Below, piece after piece: positions 52,155-61,647 of a DNA stretch of 64,000 nt. The stretch comes from Streptococcus ictaluri 707-05. Lineage in GTDB: Bacteria > Bacillota > Bacilli > Lactobacillales > Streptococcaceae. Each line of letters starts with the position of its first letter. Position 1 is the first letter of the stretch. The stretch lies in NCBI RefSeq assembly GCF_000188015.2, contig NZ_AEUX02000008.1:124001-188000 (forward strand), written 5' to 3'. The notes under the pieces were generated by a model. That model had not been told where the DNA came from. It was given only the letters and a program-made list of their open reading frames with translations, and ran no database searches. The position numbers and the translations under genes were made by a program.

Positions 52155-53403
52155 AAAGCTCTTCTTACTTCTGGGACCGTTAGTGATAGCTATTTGCTTG
52201 GTTTTAATCACGATTTTTAGTTTTCCGACAAAACTAAACTATTCATTATCCCAAGAAAAGTCAAATGCTGTCGCTATTTCAGATAGCTCTTTTAAAAATG
52301 GATTGATCAAATGCCAAGCCTTATCTGATCCAAAGCATCGTTTTGTTCCTTTTTTTGGTTCTAGTGAGTGGAGTCGTATGGATGGTATGCATCCTTCTGT
52401 TTTAGCGGAAAAATATCATCGAAGTTATCGTCCTTTTTTGATTGGTAAGCGAGGGTCAGCTTCCTTATCTCAATATTATGGCATGCAACAAATTGCAGGT
52501 GATATCAAGAATAAAAAGGCTGTCTTTGTAATTTCACCACAATGGTTCACTCCAGAAGGAATCAATGCTGGAGCAGTACAAATGTACCTATCTAACAGTC
52601 AAGTCATTGCTTTTCTTTTGCAAGCTAAAAATGATGAGGAGAGTCGATTTGCTGCTAACCGTCTTTTAGCATTGAATCCTGGAGTCTCTAAATCTGATCT
52701 CTTAAAGAAAATAAGTCAAGGACAGTCTTTATCAGATTGGGACTACAAATTGTTAAAACTACAGTATCAAGTCTTTTTGAGGGAAGAGTCTCTCTTTAGT
52801 TTTTTAGGAAAATCCTCAAATTTTGAGCAGAAGATCATGCCCCGTGTTTTGGGTCTTCCTAAGAAATTTTCATATGAGCGCTTAAATGAGTTAGCTACAA
52901 AAAGAGGTGCATTAGCTACAAATAATAACCGTTTTGGAATAAAAAATAGTTTTTATAGTAAGCGTATAGCCCCTCAGTATGACTTTTATAAGAATTTTCA
53001 ATGTCACAATAGCTACATTGCCTCTCCAGAATACAATGACTTTCAATTAGTCCTCTCTGAGTTTGCTAAAGAGAAAACGCAAGTTCTTTTTGTTATCACT
53101 CCAGTTAACAAAGCCTGGGCAGACTATACAGGACTCAATCAAACTAAATATCAAGAAGCTGTGCGTAAGATAAAGTACCAATTAAAATCACAAGGCTTTC
53201 ATCGGATTGCTGATTTCTCAAAATTCGGTGGAGAGAATTATTTTATGCAAGATACCATTCACATCGGTTGGAATGGTTGGCTAGAATTTGATAAACATGT
53301 TCAACCATTTTTAGAAAATGATAGTCCTAATCCCAAGTATGATTTAGATCCCTATTATTACTCTCAGGACTGGGCAACCAAAAAGTTGGAAAGTCATTTT
53401 TAG
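52147..53403 (+). CDS. dltD: D-alanine transfer protein DltD
   Basis: 418 aa from ATG 52147 (GAGGA upstream); a larger frame opens at 52087 but lies inside dltC. N-terminal membrane anchor (about 5-25), then an extracellular SGNH-like domain with Ser in [11 protein letters not shown] and a C-terminal Asp/His pair ([13 protein letters not shown]). It completes D-alanyl transfer to lipoteichoic acid. Confidence 0.96.
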   Translation: MLKKLFLLLGPLVIAICLVLITIFSFPTKLNYSLSQEKSNAVAISDSSFKNGLIKCQALSDPKHRFVPFFGSSEWSRMDGMHPSVLAEKYHRSYRPFLIGKRGSASLSQYYGMQQIAGDIKNKKAVFVISPQWFTPEGINAGAVQMYLSNSQVIAFLLQAKNDEESRFAANRLLALNPGVSKSDLLKKISQGQSLSDWDYKLLKLQYQVFLREESLFSFLGKSSNFEQKIMPRVLGLPKKFSYERLNELATKRGALATNNNRFGIKNSFYSKRIAPQYDFYKNFQCHNSYIASPEYNDFQLVLSEFAKEKTQVLFVITPVNKAWADYTGLNQTKYQEAVRKIKYQLKSQGFHRIADFSKFGGENYFMQDTIHIGWNGWLEFDKHVQPFLENDSPNPKYDLDPYYYSQDWATKKLESHF

Positions 53404-53421
53404 TCTTGCTTTTTAAAAATT

Positions 53422-53465
53422 AAAAAATCTCTAGTAAATCAAGCGTGAGTTATTAGAGATTTTTG
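53422..53465. terminator. Bidirectional terminator between dltD and the GH13 gene
   Basis: AAAAATCTCTA / TAGAGATTTTT type stem; A run and T run flank it on both strands. Confidence 0.7.
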
Positions 53466-53468
53466 TGT

Positions 53469-55217
53469 TTAAGCATAGATAATAAAGCCGTGTTTTCTTA
53501 GGTTATGACCATCATATTCATTTGCTAATAGGGCATTTGAAATGTGACAAGAGTAATCTTCACCAGCATTGAAAATAGCTGAAATGCTTTGATCTTCTAA
53601 AGTGATCTCAAAGTTTAATAGATCCTTTTGGTCATCTAATTGAGTAATCTTAAGTTCTCCTAAACTAATGAGTTGGCTATATTCTTTTCTTAGAGAAATT
53701 AAGTCACGATAGAAATCATGAAGCGAGGTATCCTGTAATTCTTTTTCCCAAGGCATACAACGTCTACAATCTGGGTCCTGACCGCCAAGCAGGCCTAACT
53801 CATCACCATAAAAGATAGCAGGAGAGCCTTTTTGAAGGTACATGAAGGCCAAAACAAATCGCATAAGGGTTTTATTATTACCACAGAGATCAATCAATCT
53901 AGGCATGTCATGGGCAGCAAAAAGGTTAAACATGACTTGATTAGTTTGCTCACGATATAGCATGCTTTGACGATTGATGTCACCAATCATTTGAGATAAG
54001 CTGATATTACCATAGGCATAATGGGACAAAATACAATCTGTAAAGGCATAATTTATGACAGCGTGGAACTGATCCCCCTCTAACCAAGGTTGAGAGCTAT
54101 GCCAGATTTCCCCCATAATATAGAAATCCTTTTTAACACTATCACAAACTTTGCGGAATTCTCTCCAGAAAGCGTGATCAATTTCGTTGGCCACGTCTAA
54201 TCGCCAGCCATCAATATCAAAATGCTCAATCCAATAACGGGCAACTGATAATAGGTAATCACGCACTTCAGGATTTGCCGTATTCATCTTGGGCATATGC
54301 TCGACAAAAGCAAACATATGGTAAGTGGCACGGGTATTCCATTGACCATCCACACAGTTATTAGTGAAAGAGACAGGGAATTGGTTAATATGGAACCAAT
54401 CCTTAAAGCGAGAGTTTTCGCCATTTCGTAAGACATCTTGCCACTGGTATGAGGCTGTGCCGATATGGTTAAATACGGCATCCATCATAACTTTAATACC
54501 ACGTCTGTGACAATCTTCGACTAATTCTTTGAAGAGAACTTTGTCACCAAAGTGTGGGTCAATCTCAAAATAGTCAATGGTATCATATTTATGATGCGTT
54601 GCTGCTTTGAAGACAGGACAGAGGTAAATCCCATTAATACCTAACTCTTCTAAGTAATCCAATTTATCAATGATACCTTGTAGGTCTCCACCGTAGAAAT
54701 CGCTATAATGCGGTGTTCTAAGGCTATCCCAAATTTGAGTCACTTTTGGATCATTTGAAGCATCACCGTTAGCAAAACGATCAGGTAAGATAATGTACCA
54801 AACAGTATCTTTTACCCATTGAGGGGCATAGAATTGATCAGCAGCATGCATAAATGGGAAGCGGAAGTAGTGCCCTGCTGAGCACAGGTTACTATCATCA
54901 TCCTCTACCAAACCGTGCTCTGTATAAAGCATGGACTCGCCTGAATTGAAAATAACTCTAAAAATATAAGAAAGGCGACGAAATTCAGCATTAATAGCGA
55001 TTTGATAATAATCAGCATCTTCGGTACTAGCTCTTAAGAACATTTTTTCGGATTTTCGGTACCATTTTTGGTCATCAATTAAATAGGGATCTCCTTTGAT
55101 GACTTCTACTTGAGAAACGTCGTCTTTCGCAACTTTAAGTCTTAAATGAATGGTATCTTGATCATAGAGATAGGCCATTTCACTTTCGGGACGATGATAA
55201 ACTGCTGCACGGTTCAT
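53469..55217 (-). CDS. GH13 neopullulanase/cyclomaltodextrinase-type enzyme
   Basis: 582 aa, no signal peptide, so cytoplasmic. N-terminal beta-sandwich domain (1-120, CBM34 type) is followed by the alpha-amylase barrel: DAVFNH, GWRLDVANE (nucleophile Asp), GEIWH (acid/base Glu) and AAHDMPRL (third Asp). It hydrolyses imported maltodextrins or cyclodextrins. A MalR-type operator lies upstream. Confidence 0.9.
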   Translation of the reverse strand: MNRAAVYHRPESEMAYLYDQDTIHLRLKVAKDDVSQVEVIKGDPYLIDDQKWYRKSEKMFLRASTEDADYYQIAINAEFRRLSYIFRVIFNSGESMLYTEHGLVEDDDSNLCSAGHYFRFPFMHAADQFYAPQWVKDTVWYIILPDRFANGDASNDPKVTQIWDSLRTPHYSDFYGGDLQGIIDKLDYLEELGINGIYLCPVFKAATHHKYDTIDYFEIDPHFGDKVLFKELVEDCHRRGIKVMMDAVFNHIGTASYQWQDVLRNGENSRFKDWFHINQFPVSFTNNCVDGQWNTRATYHMFAFVEHMPKMNTANPEVRDYLLSVARYWIEHFDIDGWRLDVANEIDHAFWREFRKVCDSVKKDFYIMGEIWHSSQPWLEGDQFHAVINYAFTDCILSHYAYGNISLSQMIGDINRQSMLYREQTNQVMFNLFAAHDMPRLIDLCGNNKTLMRFVLAFMYLQKGSPAIFYGDELGLLGGQDPDCRRCMPWEKELQDTSLHDFYRDLISLRKEYSQLISLGELKITQLDDQKDLLNFEITLEDQSISAIFNAGEDYSCHISNALLANEYDGHNLRKHGFIIYA

Positions 55218-55273
55218 AAATAAATACTCCTTCTAGTCATTTCACCCTTATTTTACACCATTTGAAAGAGATA

Positions 55274-55287
55274 TGCAATCGTTTGCG
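55274..55287 (-). promoter_or_regulatory. Probable MalR operator upstream of the GH13 gene
   Basis: TGCAATCGTTTGCG is close to the operator TGCAACCGCTTGCA at 59127; core half-sites GCAA / TTGC are kept. I see no convincing -10/-35 around it. Confidence 0.55.
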
Positions 55288-55325
55288 CAAAACTTTCTGA
55301 GGGCTATCGTTAAAAATGATAGTAA

Positions 55326-55352
55326 AAAAACTAGCTGCTAAGAGCTAGTTTT
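55326..55352 (-). terminator. malG terminator
   Basis: AAAACTAGCT / AGCTAGTTTT hairpin followed, on the minus strand, by a T run. Confidence 0.8.
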
Positions 55353-55373
55353 AGAGTATTGCTTATGTGGTTA

Positions 55374-56210
55374 TTATTTAACCGATCCACCAGTGATACC
55401 TTCAACATAATATTTTTGCATAAACATAAAGAGAAGGGTAATCGGGATAGCAATTAATACAGAACCTGCGGTAAAGGCCATGAACCAATCGTTAATGGTA
55501 TCTGGTTGTAGCATAGAGAACAAACCAATGGCAACGGTATATTTACTTGTGGCATCTCCCAAGATAACTTGAGCAAAGATAAAATCAACCCAAGGTCCCA
55601 TGAAAGCAATTAAAGCCGTGTAAACGATGATTGGTTTTGATAACGGTAAGGTAATCTTGAAGAAGATGTCCATTCGACTAGCACCATCAATCATTGCAGA
55701 TTCATCAAGTGAAAAAGGAATGGTATCAAAGAAGCCTTTAGCGATATAAAAACCTAGTGCAGCCCCTGCTGAATAGACAAGAACTAAAGCTGTTAAGGTT
55801 TGTGTTAATTCTAGAGCTTTTAAAATGTAGTAGATAGCAATCATACTCATAAAGCCTGGGAACATGTTTAGGATAAGCGCTAATTTCAAGAAACCATTAC
55901 GATGTTTAAACTTGATACGGCTTAATGAGTAGGCCATAGCAACCGTGATAAAGGTTGAAATGATACAAGTAAAAGTAGCAACAACAAAAGTATTGACAAA
56001 CCAACGACCAAATGGGAAGGACTCATTGGTAAAGAGTTTAATGTAGTGCTCTAAGGTAAAGGTTTTTGGAAGGAAGTAGTTGACATAGGCTGTACTTTCA
56101 CCACGAAAACTGGTAAGTACCACCCAAGCAATTGGGAAAAGCCAGATAATGGATAAGATAGTTAGTGTGGCATAGACAAGGCCAAGTTGGAATCGACGTT
56201 TATTTTTCAT
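55374..56210 (-). CDS. malG: Maltodextrin ABC transporter permease (MalG/MalD)
   Basis: 278 aa, six helices. The EAA loop is DESAMIDGASRMDIFFKITLPLSKP (about 173-197). It pairs with MalF to carry maltodextrins from MalX. Overlaps malF by one base. No msmK-like ATPase is in the window; streptococci often share one encoded elsewhere. Confidence 0.93.
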   Translation of the reverse strand: MKNKRRFQLGLVYATLTILSIIWLFPIAWVVLTSFRGESTAYVNYFLPKTFTLEHYIKLFTNESFPFGRWFVNTFVVATFTCIISTFITVAMAYSLSRIKFKHRNGFLKLALILNMFPGFMSMIAIYYILKALELTQTLTALVLVYSAGAALGFYIAKGFFDTIPFSLDESAMIDGASRMDIFFKITLPLSKPIIVYTALIAFMGPWVDFIFAQVILGDATSKYTVAIGLFSMLQPDTINDWFMAFTAGSVLIAIPITLLFMFMQKYYVEGITGGSVK

Positions 56211-57571
56211 TATTTAACAACTCCTTCCTTGTATGATGCTGTTCGGGTATAAGCTAGTAGACTAAAGACGGCAGAAACGACGAAGATTAAGATACCTACA
56301 ACAGAGGCTAAGTTATAGTCTGAAGCAGAAACAGTCAGTTTATAGAGCCAAGTTACTAGCAAATCAGTAGATCCGGCTTGATAGTATTGTGAGTTAGTAG
56401 GACCACCACCTGTTAAGAGGTAAATAACGTTGAAGTTATTGATATTACCAATAAACTGTTGAATCAAGTTAGGTGTCATAATCATCAAAATTTGAGGGAA
56501 GGTAATAGACTTAAAGACTTGGAATTTACTCGCCCCATCAATTTCAGCTGCTTCAATTTGCTCACTTGGTAGGTTCATGATAATACCTGTGGCAATTAAC
56601 ATAGTAAATGGAATACCAATCCACATATTGACAATAATAATAGAGAATTTAGCCCAAAGTGGATCTGATAAAAATGGAAGTGGGTGGCTAGTTAAACCAA
56701 TAGCAGATAGTAGTGAATTTAGTGGTCCTTCATCATTAAGTAAGTTACGCATAATGAGTAAAGAGATAAATTGAGGTACTGCAATGGTAATAACAAAAAT
56801 GGTACGCCACATTTTCTTAAGCTTCAAGCCTTTTGTATTGATTAAAAGGGCTAAAATAATACCAAAGAAGAAGTTAGTCACTGTGGCAAAAACTGCCCAG
56901 ATAAGTGTCCATGAAAAGACAGGGAAGAAGGTGCCTGCCATACGACCACTAAGAACATTACCAAAGTTTGCAAAGCCTACCCAATCAAAGAGTGATTTAG
57001 GAGGGAGATGATTATGGTCATAACTGGTGAAGGCTAAACAAATCATGTATACCAAAGGTAATACGGTGAATAAGAGAACACCAATTAATGGCACAGCCAT
57101 CAAAGTCATATGGAAACGACCATTGGTTAAGGTTAAAACATCTTCTTTAAAACTTGGAATAGAGGCTTTTTCCTTTTTCAAGACATAAAGGTTACGAGCA
57201 CTCTTTAAATTACACCAATAAATGTAAAGAAAAAGTAGACAGAAAATAAGGGAAGCTAATCCAAAGATAAGCATCAACATAGAGTTATCGCCATCGACCG
57301 TTACTTGTATGTCAATACCATCAATTTTTTTGGTCACTACCCCTTGAGTTTGTGTTCCCAGAGAGATTAAACCAAGAAAAGAAGGAATAACTTGTGAGAT
57401 AAAAGCAATCAGAAAAACAATTTGACTGATTAGAAATAGTGTTCCTTTAACGAATTGTTTGTTTGCTAAATTAGCAAATCCCATGATAAGAGTGGATAAT
57501 TTAATATCGAATCCACCGTTTTTGAGGGCTTCAATCACAGAAACTTGTTGTGGCAAGCTTGATTGAGTCAT
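56210..57571 (-). CDS. malF: Maltodextrin ABC transporter permease (MalF/MalC)
   Basis: 453 aa, eight or so helices with a long N-terminal extension. The EAA loop is EAAEIDGASKFQVFKSITFPQ near 355-375. RBS AAAGGAG. It is separated from malX by 263 nt with a strong hairpin, so its level may be lower than that of malX. Confidence 0.93.
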   Translation of the reverse strand: MTQSSLPQQVSVIEALKNGGFDIKLSTLIMGFANLANKQFVKGTLFLISQIVFLIAFISQVIPSFLGLISLGTQTQGVVTKKIDGIDIQVTVDGDNSMLMLIFGLASLIFCLLFLYIYWCNLKSARNLYVLKKEKASIPSFKEDVLTLTNGRFHMTLMAVPLIGVLLFTVLPLVYMICLAFTSYDHNHLPPKSLFDWVGFANFGNVLSGRMAGTFFPVFSWTLIWAVFATVTNFFFGIILALLINTKGLKLKKMWRTIFVITIAVPQFISLLIMRNLLNDEGPLNSLLSAIGLTSHPLPFLSDPLWAKFSIIIVNMWIGIPFTMLIATGIIMNLPSEQIEAAEIDGASKFQVFKSITFPQILMIMTPNLIQQFIGNINNFNVIYLLTGGGPTNSQYYQAGSTDLLVTWLYKLTVSASDYNLASVVGILIFVVSAVFSLLAYTRTASYKEGVVK

Positions 57572-57696
57572 AGTGAATCTCCTTTTTGTGGTTCATAACA
57601 ATCCAGAAAATACTTGTTTTCGTGGATAACAAAGTGTTACATAAACTTTTAAGACTTTAAAAACTTAAGTAGCACTTAGCTACTCTGATCAAAAAA

Positions 57697-57756
57697 AAAG
57701 TAGGAGTGGGACTGAAGCCGCAAATGAAGCTTATGGAGCTCAGTTCCACTCCCAAA
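57697..57756 (-). terminator. Large hairpin between malX and malF (partial terminator)
   Basis: On the minus strand GGGAGTGGAACTGA pairs with TCAGTCCCACTCC (two mismatches), followed by a T run. It resembles the GAGTGGGAC-type stem-loop repeats common between streptococcal genes. It probably trims read-through, giving more binding protein than permease. Confidence 0.65.
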
Positions 57757-57834
57757 AAGTTGAGAAGGCTGGTTTTAGCTGACCAGAAGTTTCTCACTCC
57801 TGTTCTTGTTACGATAATGTTTTAATGCGGTGTC

Positions 57835-59088
57835 TTATTTAGCTGCTGCAATATCTTTGTCGAATTGTTGAAGCTTAGCAAGGAAGTCACCTTCTTTGAT
57901 TTTACCGTTGTATGTATCGCTAAGGATAGCTGCACTTTCAGCCCAGAAAGTACTCATTTGGCTAAGTTTAGGCATAACAACAGTGTAGTCTGATGAAGAT
58001 CCCATTGTAATAACAGTTTTAGCAAGTTCGTTTGATTGAACAGCTTCTGAAGCTTGAACAGTTTTGTTTGCTGGAACAATGTTACGAGTTTTGAATTGGT
58101 TTTCTTGGCTTTCAGCACTTGTTAAGTATGAAGCTAATTTATAGCTTGCTGCGATACGTTTTGTGTCACCTTTAGCAGGAGCTTGGTTAACTGCGTAAAG
58201 TTTGACACCAAAGAATGCTTTTTGTTGAACAGTTTCGCCACCGATAGTTATTTTTGGATAAGCAGCTACACCAAGGTTTTCTTTACCGATAGCTTCTTGA
58301 GCTGCTTGGTAATCCCATGGGCCTGATTCAAATGAAGCTACAGAGCCGTCACCGAATTTAGACATAACGTTGTTAGCGTCTAAGTTAACGAAGCCTTTGT
58401 TTTGAGCTTGGTCTGCGATCCATTTAAGAACAGCAACACCTTTATCGTTACCCCAGTTTGTACCAGCAACATCTTCACCAGATTCACCAAATAAAGTGTT
58501 ACCAACTGACATAAACAAAGGACCAGTAGCATAAGCGTTAGCTTGTTTGAAAGTGCCACCGAAAGTTGCTTTTGAAGTAATGTCATCATATGATGCAACA
58601 TCTTCAGCACTTAATTTAGATTTGTTGTAGAAAAGAACTTGAGATTCAATACCAAATGGGAAGCCATAAGTTTTGCCTTTGTATTGAGCACCAACGATAG
58701 CTTGTTCAGTGTTGTCGTTTTCAATTTCTTTAACGTATTTTTCAGGAACTTCTTGGATAACTCCAGCTTCTGAAAGCTGACCTAATTTATCGTGTGGAAG
58801 TGAGAACACATCTGCTGCAGTAGTAGCATCTTTCAAGATTTTTTCTTGAACTTTTGGATCTTCTGATTCAACAACTTTAACTTTGTAGCCAGAATCTTTT
58901 TCAAACTTAGTAACAACATCAGTGTATGATTTTTTAGCTCCAGTTGGAACCCAGAGTTTGATGGTTTTTGCATCAGAACCAGCAGCTGTTTCACCTTTAT
59001 CTTTTGAATCAGATCCACAACCTACTAAAAGGGCACTTGCAAGTGTTAAGCTTGCTCCACCAACGATAACTTTCTGCCATGATTTCAT
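57835..59088 (-). CDS. malX: Maltodextrin-binding lipoprotein
   Basis: 417 aa. Signal sequence MKSWQKVIVGGASLTLASAL with lipobox LLVGC (lipidated Cys at 24), then a Ser/Asp/Gly-rich linker and a MalE-type two-lobed domain (KLWVPTGAKKSY, VVESEDPKVQEKI). RBS AGGAGG 8 nt before ATG. It delivers maltodextrin to MalFG. Confidence 0.95.
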   Translation of the reverse strand: MKSWQKVIVGGASLTLASALLVGCGSDSKDKGETAAGSDAKTIKLWVPTGAKKSYTDVVTKFEKDSGYKVKVVESEDPKVQEKILKDATTAADVFSLPHDKLGQLSEAGVIQEVPEKYVKEIENDNTEQAIVGAQYKGKTYGFPFGIESQVLFYNKSKLSAEDVASYDDITSKATFGGTFKQANAYATGPLFMSVGNTLFGESGEDVAGTNWGNDKGVAVLKWIADQAQNKGFVNLDANNVMSKFGDGSVASFESGPWDYQAAQEAIGKENLGVAAYPKITIGGETVQQKAFFGVKLYAVNQAPAKGDTKRIAASYKLASYLTSAESQENQFKTRNIVPANKTVQASEAVQSNELAKTVITMGSSSDYTVVMPKLSQMSTFWAESAAILSDTYNGKIKEGDFLAKLQQFDKDIAAAK

Positions 59089-59122
59089 AGCTATTTCCTC
59101 CTAAGATATATTTCTTACACTT

Positions 59123-59151
59123 ATTATGCAACCGCTTGCAAAATAAGTCAA
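59123..59151 (-). promoter_or_regulatory. malX promoter with MalR operator in the spacer
   Basis: On the minus strand TTGACT (59151-59146), 17 bp, CATAAT (59128-59123). The palindrome TGCAAGCGGTTGCA (59140-59127) lies within the spacer, like the malM promoter. Confidence 0.85.
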
Positions 59152-59195
59152 GTCTTTTTTTAAAAAATTTTCGATTTTTTTCAAAAAAACTCCGC

Positions 59196-60350
59196 GTTGT
59201 AAAATGAAGTGCAACAAAAAAGACATGTTCGTCTGATATACTAGAATTCCCCAATTCAGTATGGAAAGCAGATGAACATGTCCAACATTAATTCTACCAG
59301 AAAATCATCCTATTCTCATCTTTCAGCCACAGAACGGGTGAAATTGCTGCTTATCTTAAAATGGGAAAGAAACCCGCTGAGATTACTCGACTCTTGGGTC
59401 GTCACCGTTCTACAATCTGCCGAGAAATAAAACGTGGTTCAGTAGAACAGGTAAAGGATAAGAATGGAAAACAAACCTTCTTCAACGCCTATTTCGCTGA
59501 TAGTGGGCAACGTGTCTATGAAACCAATCGTCAAAAGAGTTCTTATCTCAAGTTGAATGACTGCTCCGCTAGGTTCATTGAACAATTAGAATCTGCCTTG
59601 ACGGCTAACATTCGTACTCCATAGTGTGGATAGTTTTGTTCAGACTTACAAAGTGAACCATCCTGAAGAAGTCGTCCTCTCTACCAAAACGATTTATCGT
59701 TATATCAAAGAGGGGGTATTAGCTATTAAACCAATCGATTTGCCTAAGATGGTTAGTATCAGAAAACGTTCTAAGAAAGTCATGAAGACGAATAAGAAGA
59801 CTTTAGGTAAATCTATCGAAGAACGTCCAGAATATATTAATGATCGTTCTGAATTTGGGCATTGGGAGATTGATTTGGTTCTCGGCAAGAAAACCAAAGG
59901 TGAAGCTGTTATGTTGACTTTGGTAGAGCGCCAGACACGCTATGCACTAGGAGTTAAGCTAGAAGACAAGCAATCCCAAACCATTAACCGTGCTGTCACG
60001 CATCTCATCAGTCAGTATCCTATTGCATCCATCACAGCGGATAATGGTTCTGAGTTTAGTTTACTCTCAAACTTAGAAGCTGTTGAAGTTTACTTTGCAC
60101 ATCCCTATTCTTCACATGAGAGAGGAAAAAACGAGAACTTCAATGGCCTCCTCAGAGAATATGTCCCTAAAGGAGTCTCACTTAATCCACTAACCTCTGA
60201 AGAACTTGACAATTATATTACTGCCATCAAATGAGCGCCCAAGACGACTTCTTCAATATCAATCCTCAAAATTCCTGTTTGAGCTATCCCGAACAGCTTA
60301 ACATCTGGAACTCTAGTTATCTATGAACTGGTTGCACTTGACTTGACAAC
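59196..60350 (+). mobile_element. Degenerate IS30-family element (IS1239-like), about 1155 bp
   Basis: Ends are GTTGTAAAATGAAGTGCAAC (59196-59215) and the complement of GTTGCACTTGACTTGACAAC (60331-60350), 17 of 20 matching. No target duplication is visible. The transposase within carries at least three frameshifts, so the element is dead. It sits between malX and malR. Confidence 0.88.
59278..60301 (+). pseudogene. IS30-family transposase, three frameshifts
   Basis: Starts MSNINSTRKSSYSHLSATER. A G is missing in the G run near 59335-59338 (ERVKLL in place of the family's ERGEIAAYLKMG). HTH residues GRHRSTICREIKRGS follow. A 2-nt loss near 59620-59630 shifts again, then RKRSKKVMKTN and the DDE core (GHWEIDLVLGK, ITADNGSEFS, HERGKNENFNG). 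An extra A near 60230 shifts it once more before NERPRRLLQYQ...SRTA. Confidence 0.88.
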
Positions 60351-60512
60351 TTGCGATTTTTTTTAAAAATAAAAAGCTTTCTTTTTTAGTTAAAAATGGA
60401 AAGCTAGCCTATTAGTTGATTTTTTAAGAGATAAGGGTATAATGGAAACAAAATACATGAAAAACCTTAATAAAATGAGAGTTTGTTAAGGGTAATACAC
60501 AATGAGGTTTCT

Positions 60513-61532
60513 ATGGTAACAATAAAAGATGTGGCACAAAAAGCAGGTGTCAATCCATCAACGGTTAGTCGTGTTTTAAAGGACAACCATTCGATTTCAC
60601 AAAAGACAAAAGAAAAAGTGCGTAAAGCAATGTCTGAGTTAGGCTATGTTCCCAATGTTGCTGCGCAAATGCTTGCCAGCGGCTTGACTCATAATATTGG
60701 ATTAGTTTTTCCTCCCATCATTACTAGTGATCGTTTAAGCGAGCCTTTTTTTATGGCTGTTTTAACGACCATAACTAATGAAGCTAAGTCTCATCATTTT
60801 ACGGTTTCGATAGCAACGGGTATGTCGGTAGATAACCTTTTAGAGCAGGTTAAACTCATGCATCTTCAAAAACGAGTCGATGGGTTTATCATTCTCTATT
60901 CAGATCAAGAAGATCCCGTTCGTAACTACCTTATGACCAATAAAATTCCATTTGTCATTGTTGGGGCTCCTGAAGGGGATGAAAATAAAATCACATATAT
61001 TGATAATGACAATCAACTGATGGCAAAAACAGCAGTAGATCATTTTTATCAAAAGGGACATCGCAATATGCTTTTTATCACTGATGATTTGACTTCGGAA
61101 GTGGCTTCGGAACGCTATATTGGTTATTTAAAAGGGTGTTTGAAACTTTCATTAGACAATCATCCCATGTTATTATTTAATAGAAAAGATCCGATTAATG
61201 TGGAAACTCTGATAAAGACTATTCAGAATAGTCAAGCCACCGCTTTAATTGTTATTGGTGATGTTCTGTCGGTGAGACTGATCCAATTGTTATCATTTTA
61301 TGGCATAAAAGTTCCTGATGATATTTCCATCATTACCTTTAATAACTCCAGCTATGCCAAGTTGATTCATCCTTATTTAACCACTTTTGATATTAATGTG
61401 GATAATCTGGGACGAACCTCATTTAGGCAACTTCTTGATATAATCAATACCAAAGAGCAACACCTTAGTCAAAAGATTTTTGTTCCTTTTACTCTCAAAA
61501 AACGAGAGAGTGTGAGAGATATCAATAACTAA
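60513..61532 (+). CDS. malR: LacI-family maltose operon repressor
   Basis: 339 aa from ATG 60513 (GAGG 8 nt upstream). LacI-type HTH TIKDVAQKAGVNPSTVSRVL (3-22), hinge KAMSELGYVPNVAAQML, and a periplasmic-binding-like effector domain. It lies between malX and malM, whose promoters each contain a GCAA(N)4TTGC operator in the spacer. It should repress both until maltose or maltotriose binds. Confidence 0.92.
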   Translation: MVTIKDVAQKAGVNPSTVSRVLKDNHSISQKTKEKVRKAMSELGYVPNVAAQMLASGLTHNIGLVFPPIITSDRLSEPFFMAVLTTITNEAKSHHFTVSIATGMSVDNLLEQVKLMHLQKRVDGFIILYSDQEDPVRNYLMTNKIPFVIVGAPEGDENKITYIDNDNQLMAKTAVDHFYQKGHRNMLFITDDLTSEVASERYIGYLKGCLKLSLDNHPMLLFNRKDPINVETLIKTIQNSQATALIVIGDVLSVRLIQLLSFYGIKVPDDISIITFNNSSYAKLIHPYLTTFDINVDNLGRTSFRQLLDIINTKEQHLSQKIFVPFTLKKRESVRDINN

Positions 61533-61537
61533 ATAAG

Positions 61538-61572
61538 AAAAAGTAGCATTTTTTGAAAATGTTACTTTTTTT
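61538..61572 (+). terminator. malR terminator
   Basis: AAAAAGTAGCATTTT / AAAATGTTACTTTTT hairpin with one mismatch. Confidence 0.85.
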
Positions 61573-61583
61573 CTAAAAATCGG

Positions 61584-61612
61584 TTGACTTACGCAAACGG
61601 TTGCGTTATAAT
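61584..61612 (+). promoter_or_regulatory. malM promoter with MalR operator
   Basis: TTGACT (61584-61589), 17 bp, TATAAT (61607-61612). The near-perfect palindrome ACGCAAACGGTTGCGT (61591-61606) occupies the spacer. Confidence 0.92.
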
Positions 61613-61647
61613 TTCCCTATGATGAAATTATTACAAGGAGAAACAAG

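Noticed and set aside
59191..60355. Target duplication of the IS30 remnant
   Set aside because: The flanks (CGC and TTG) do not match.
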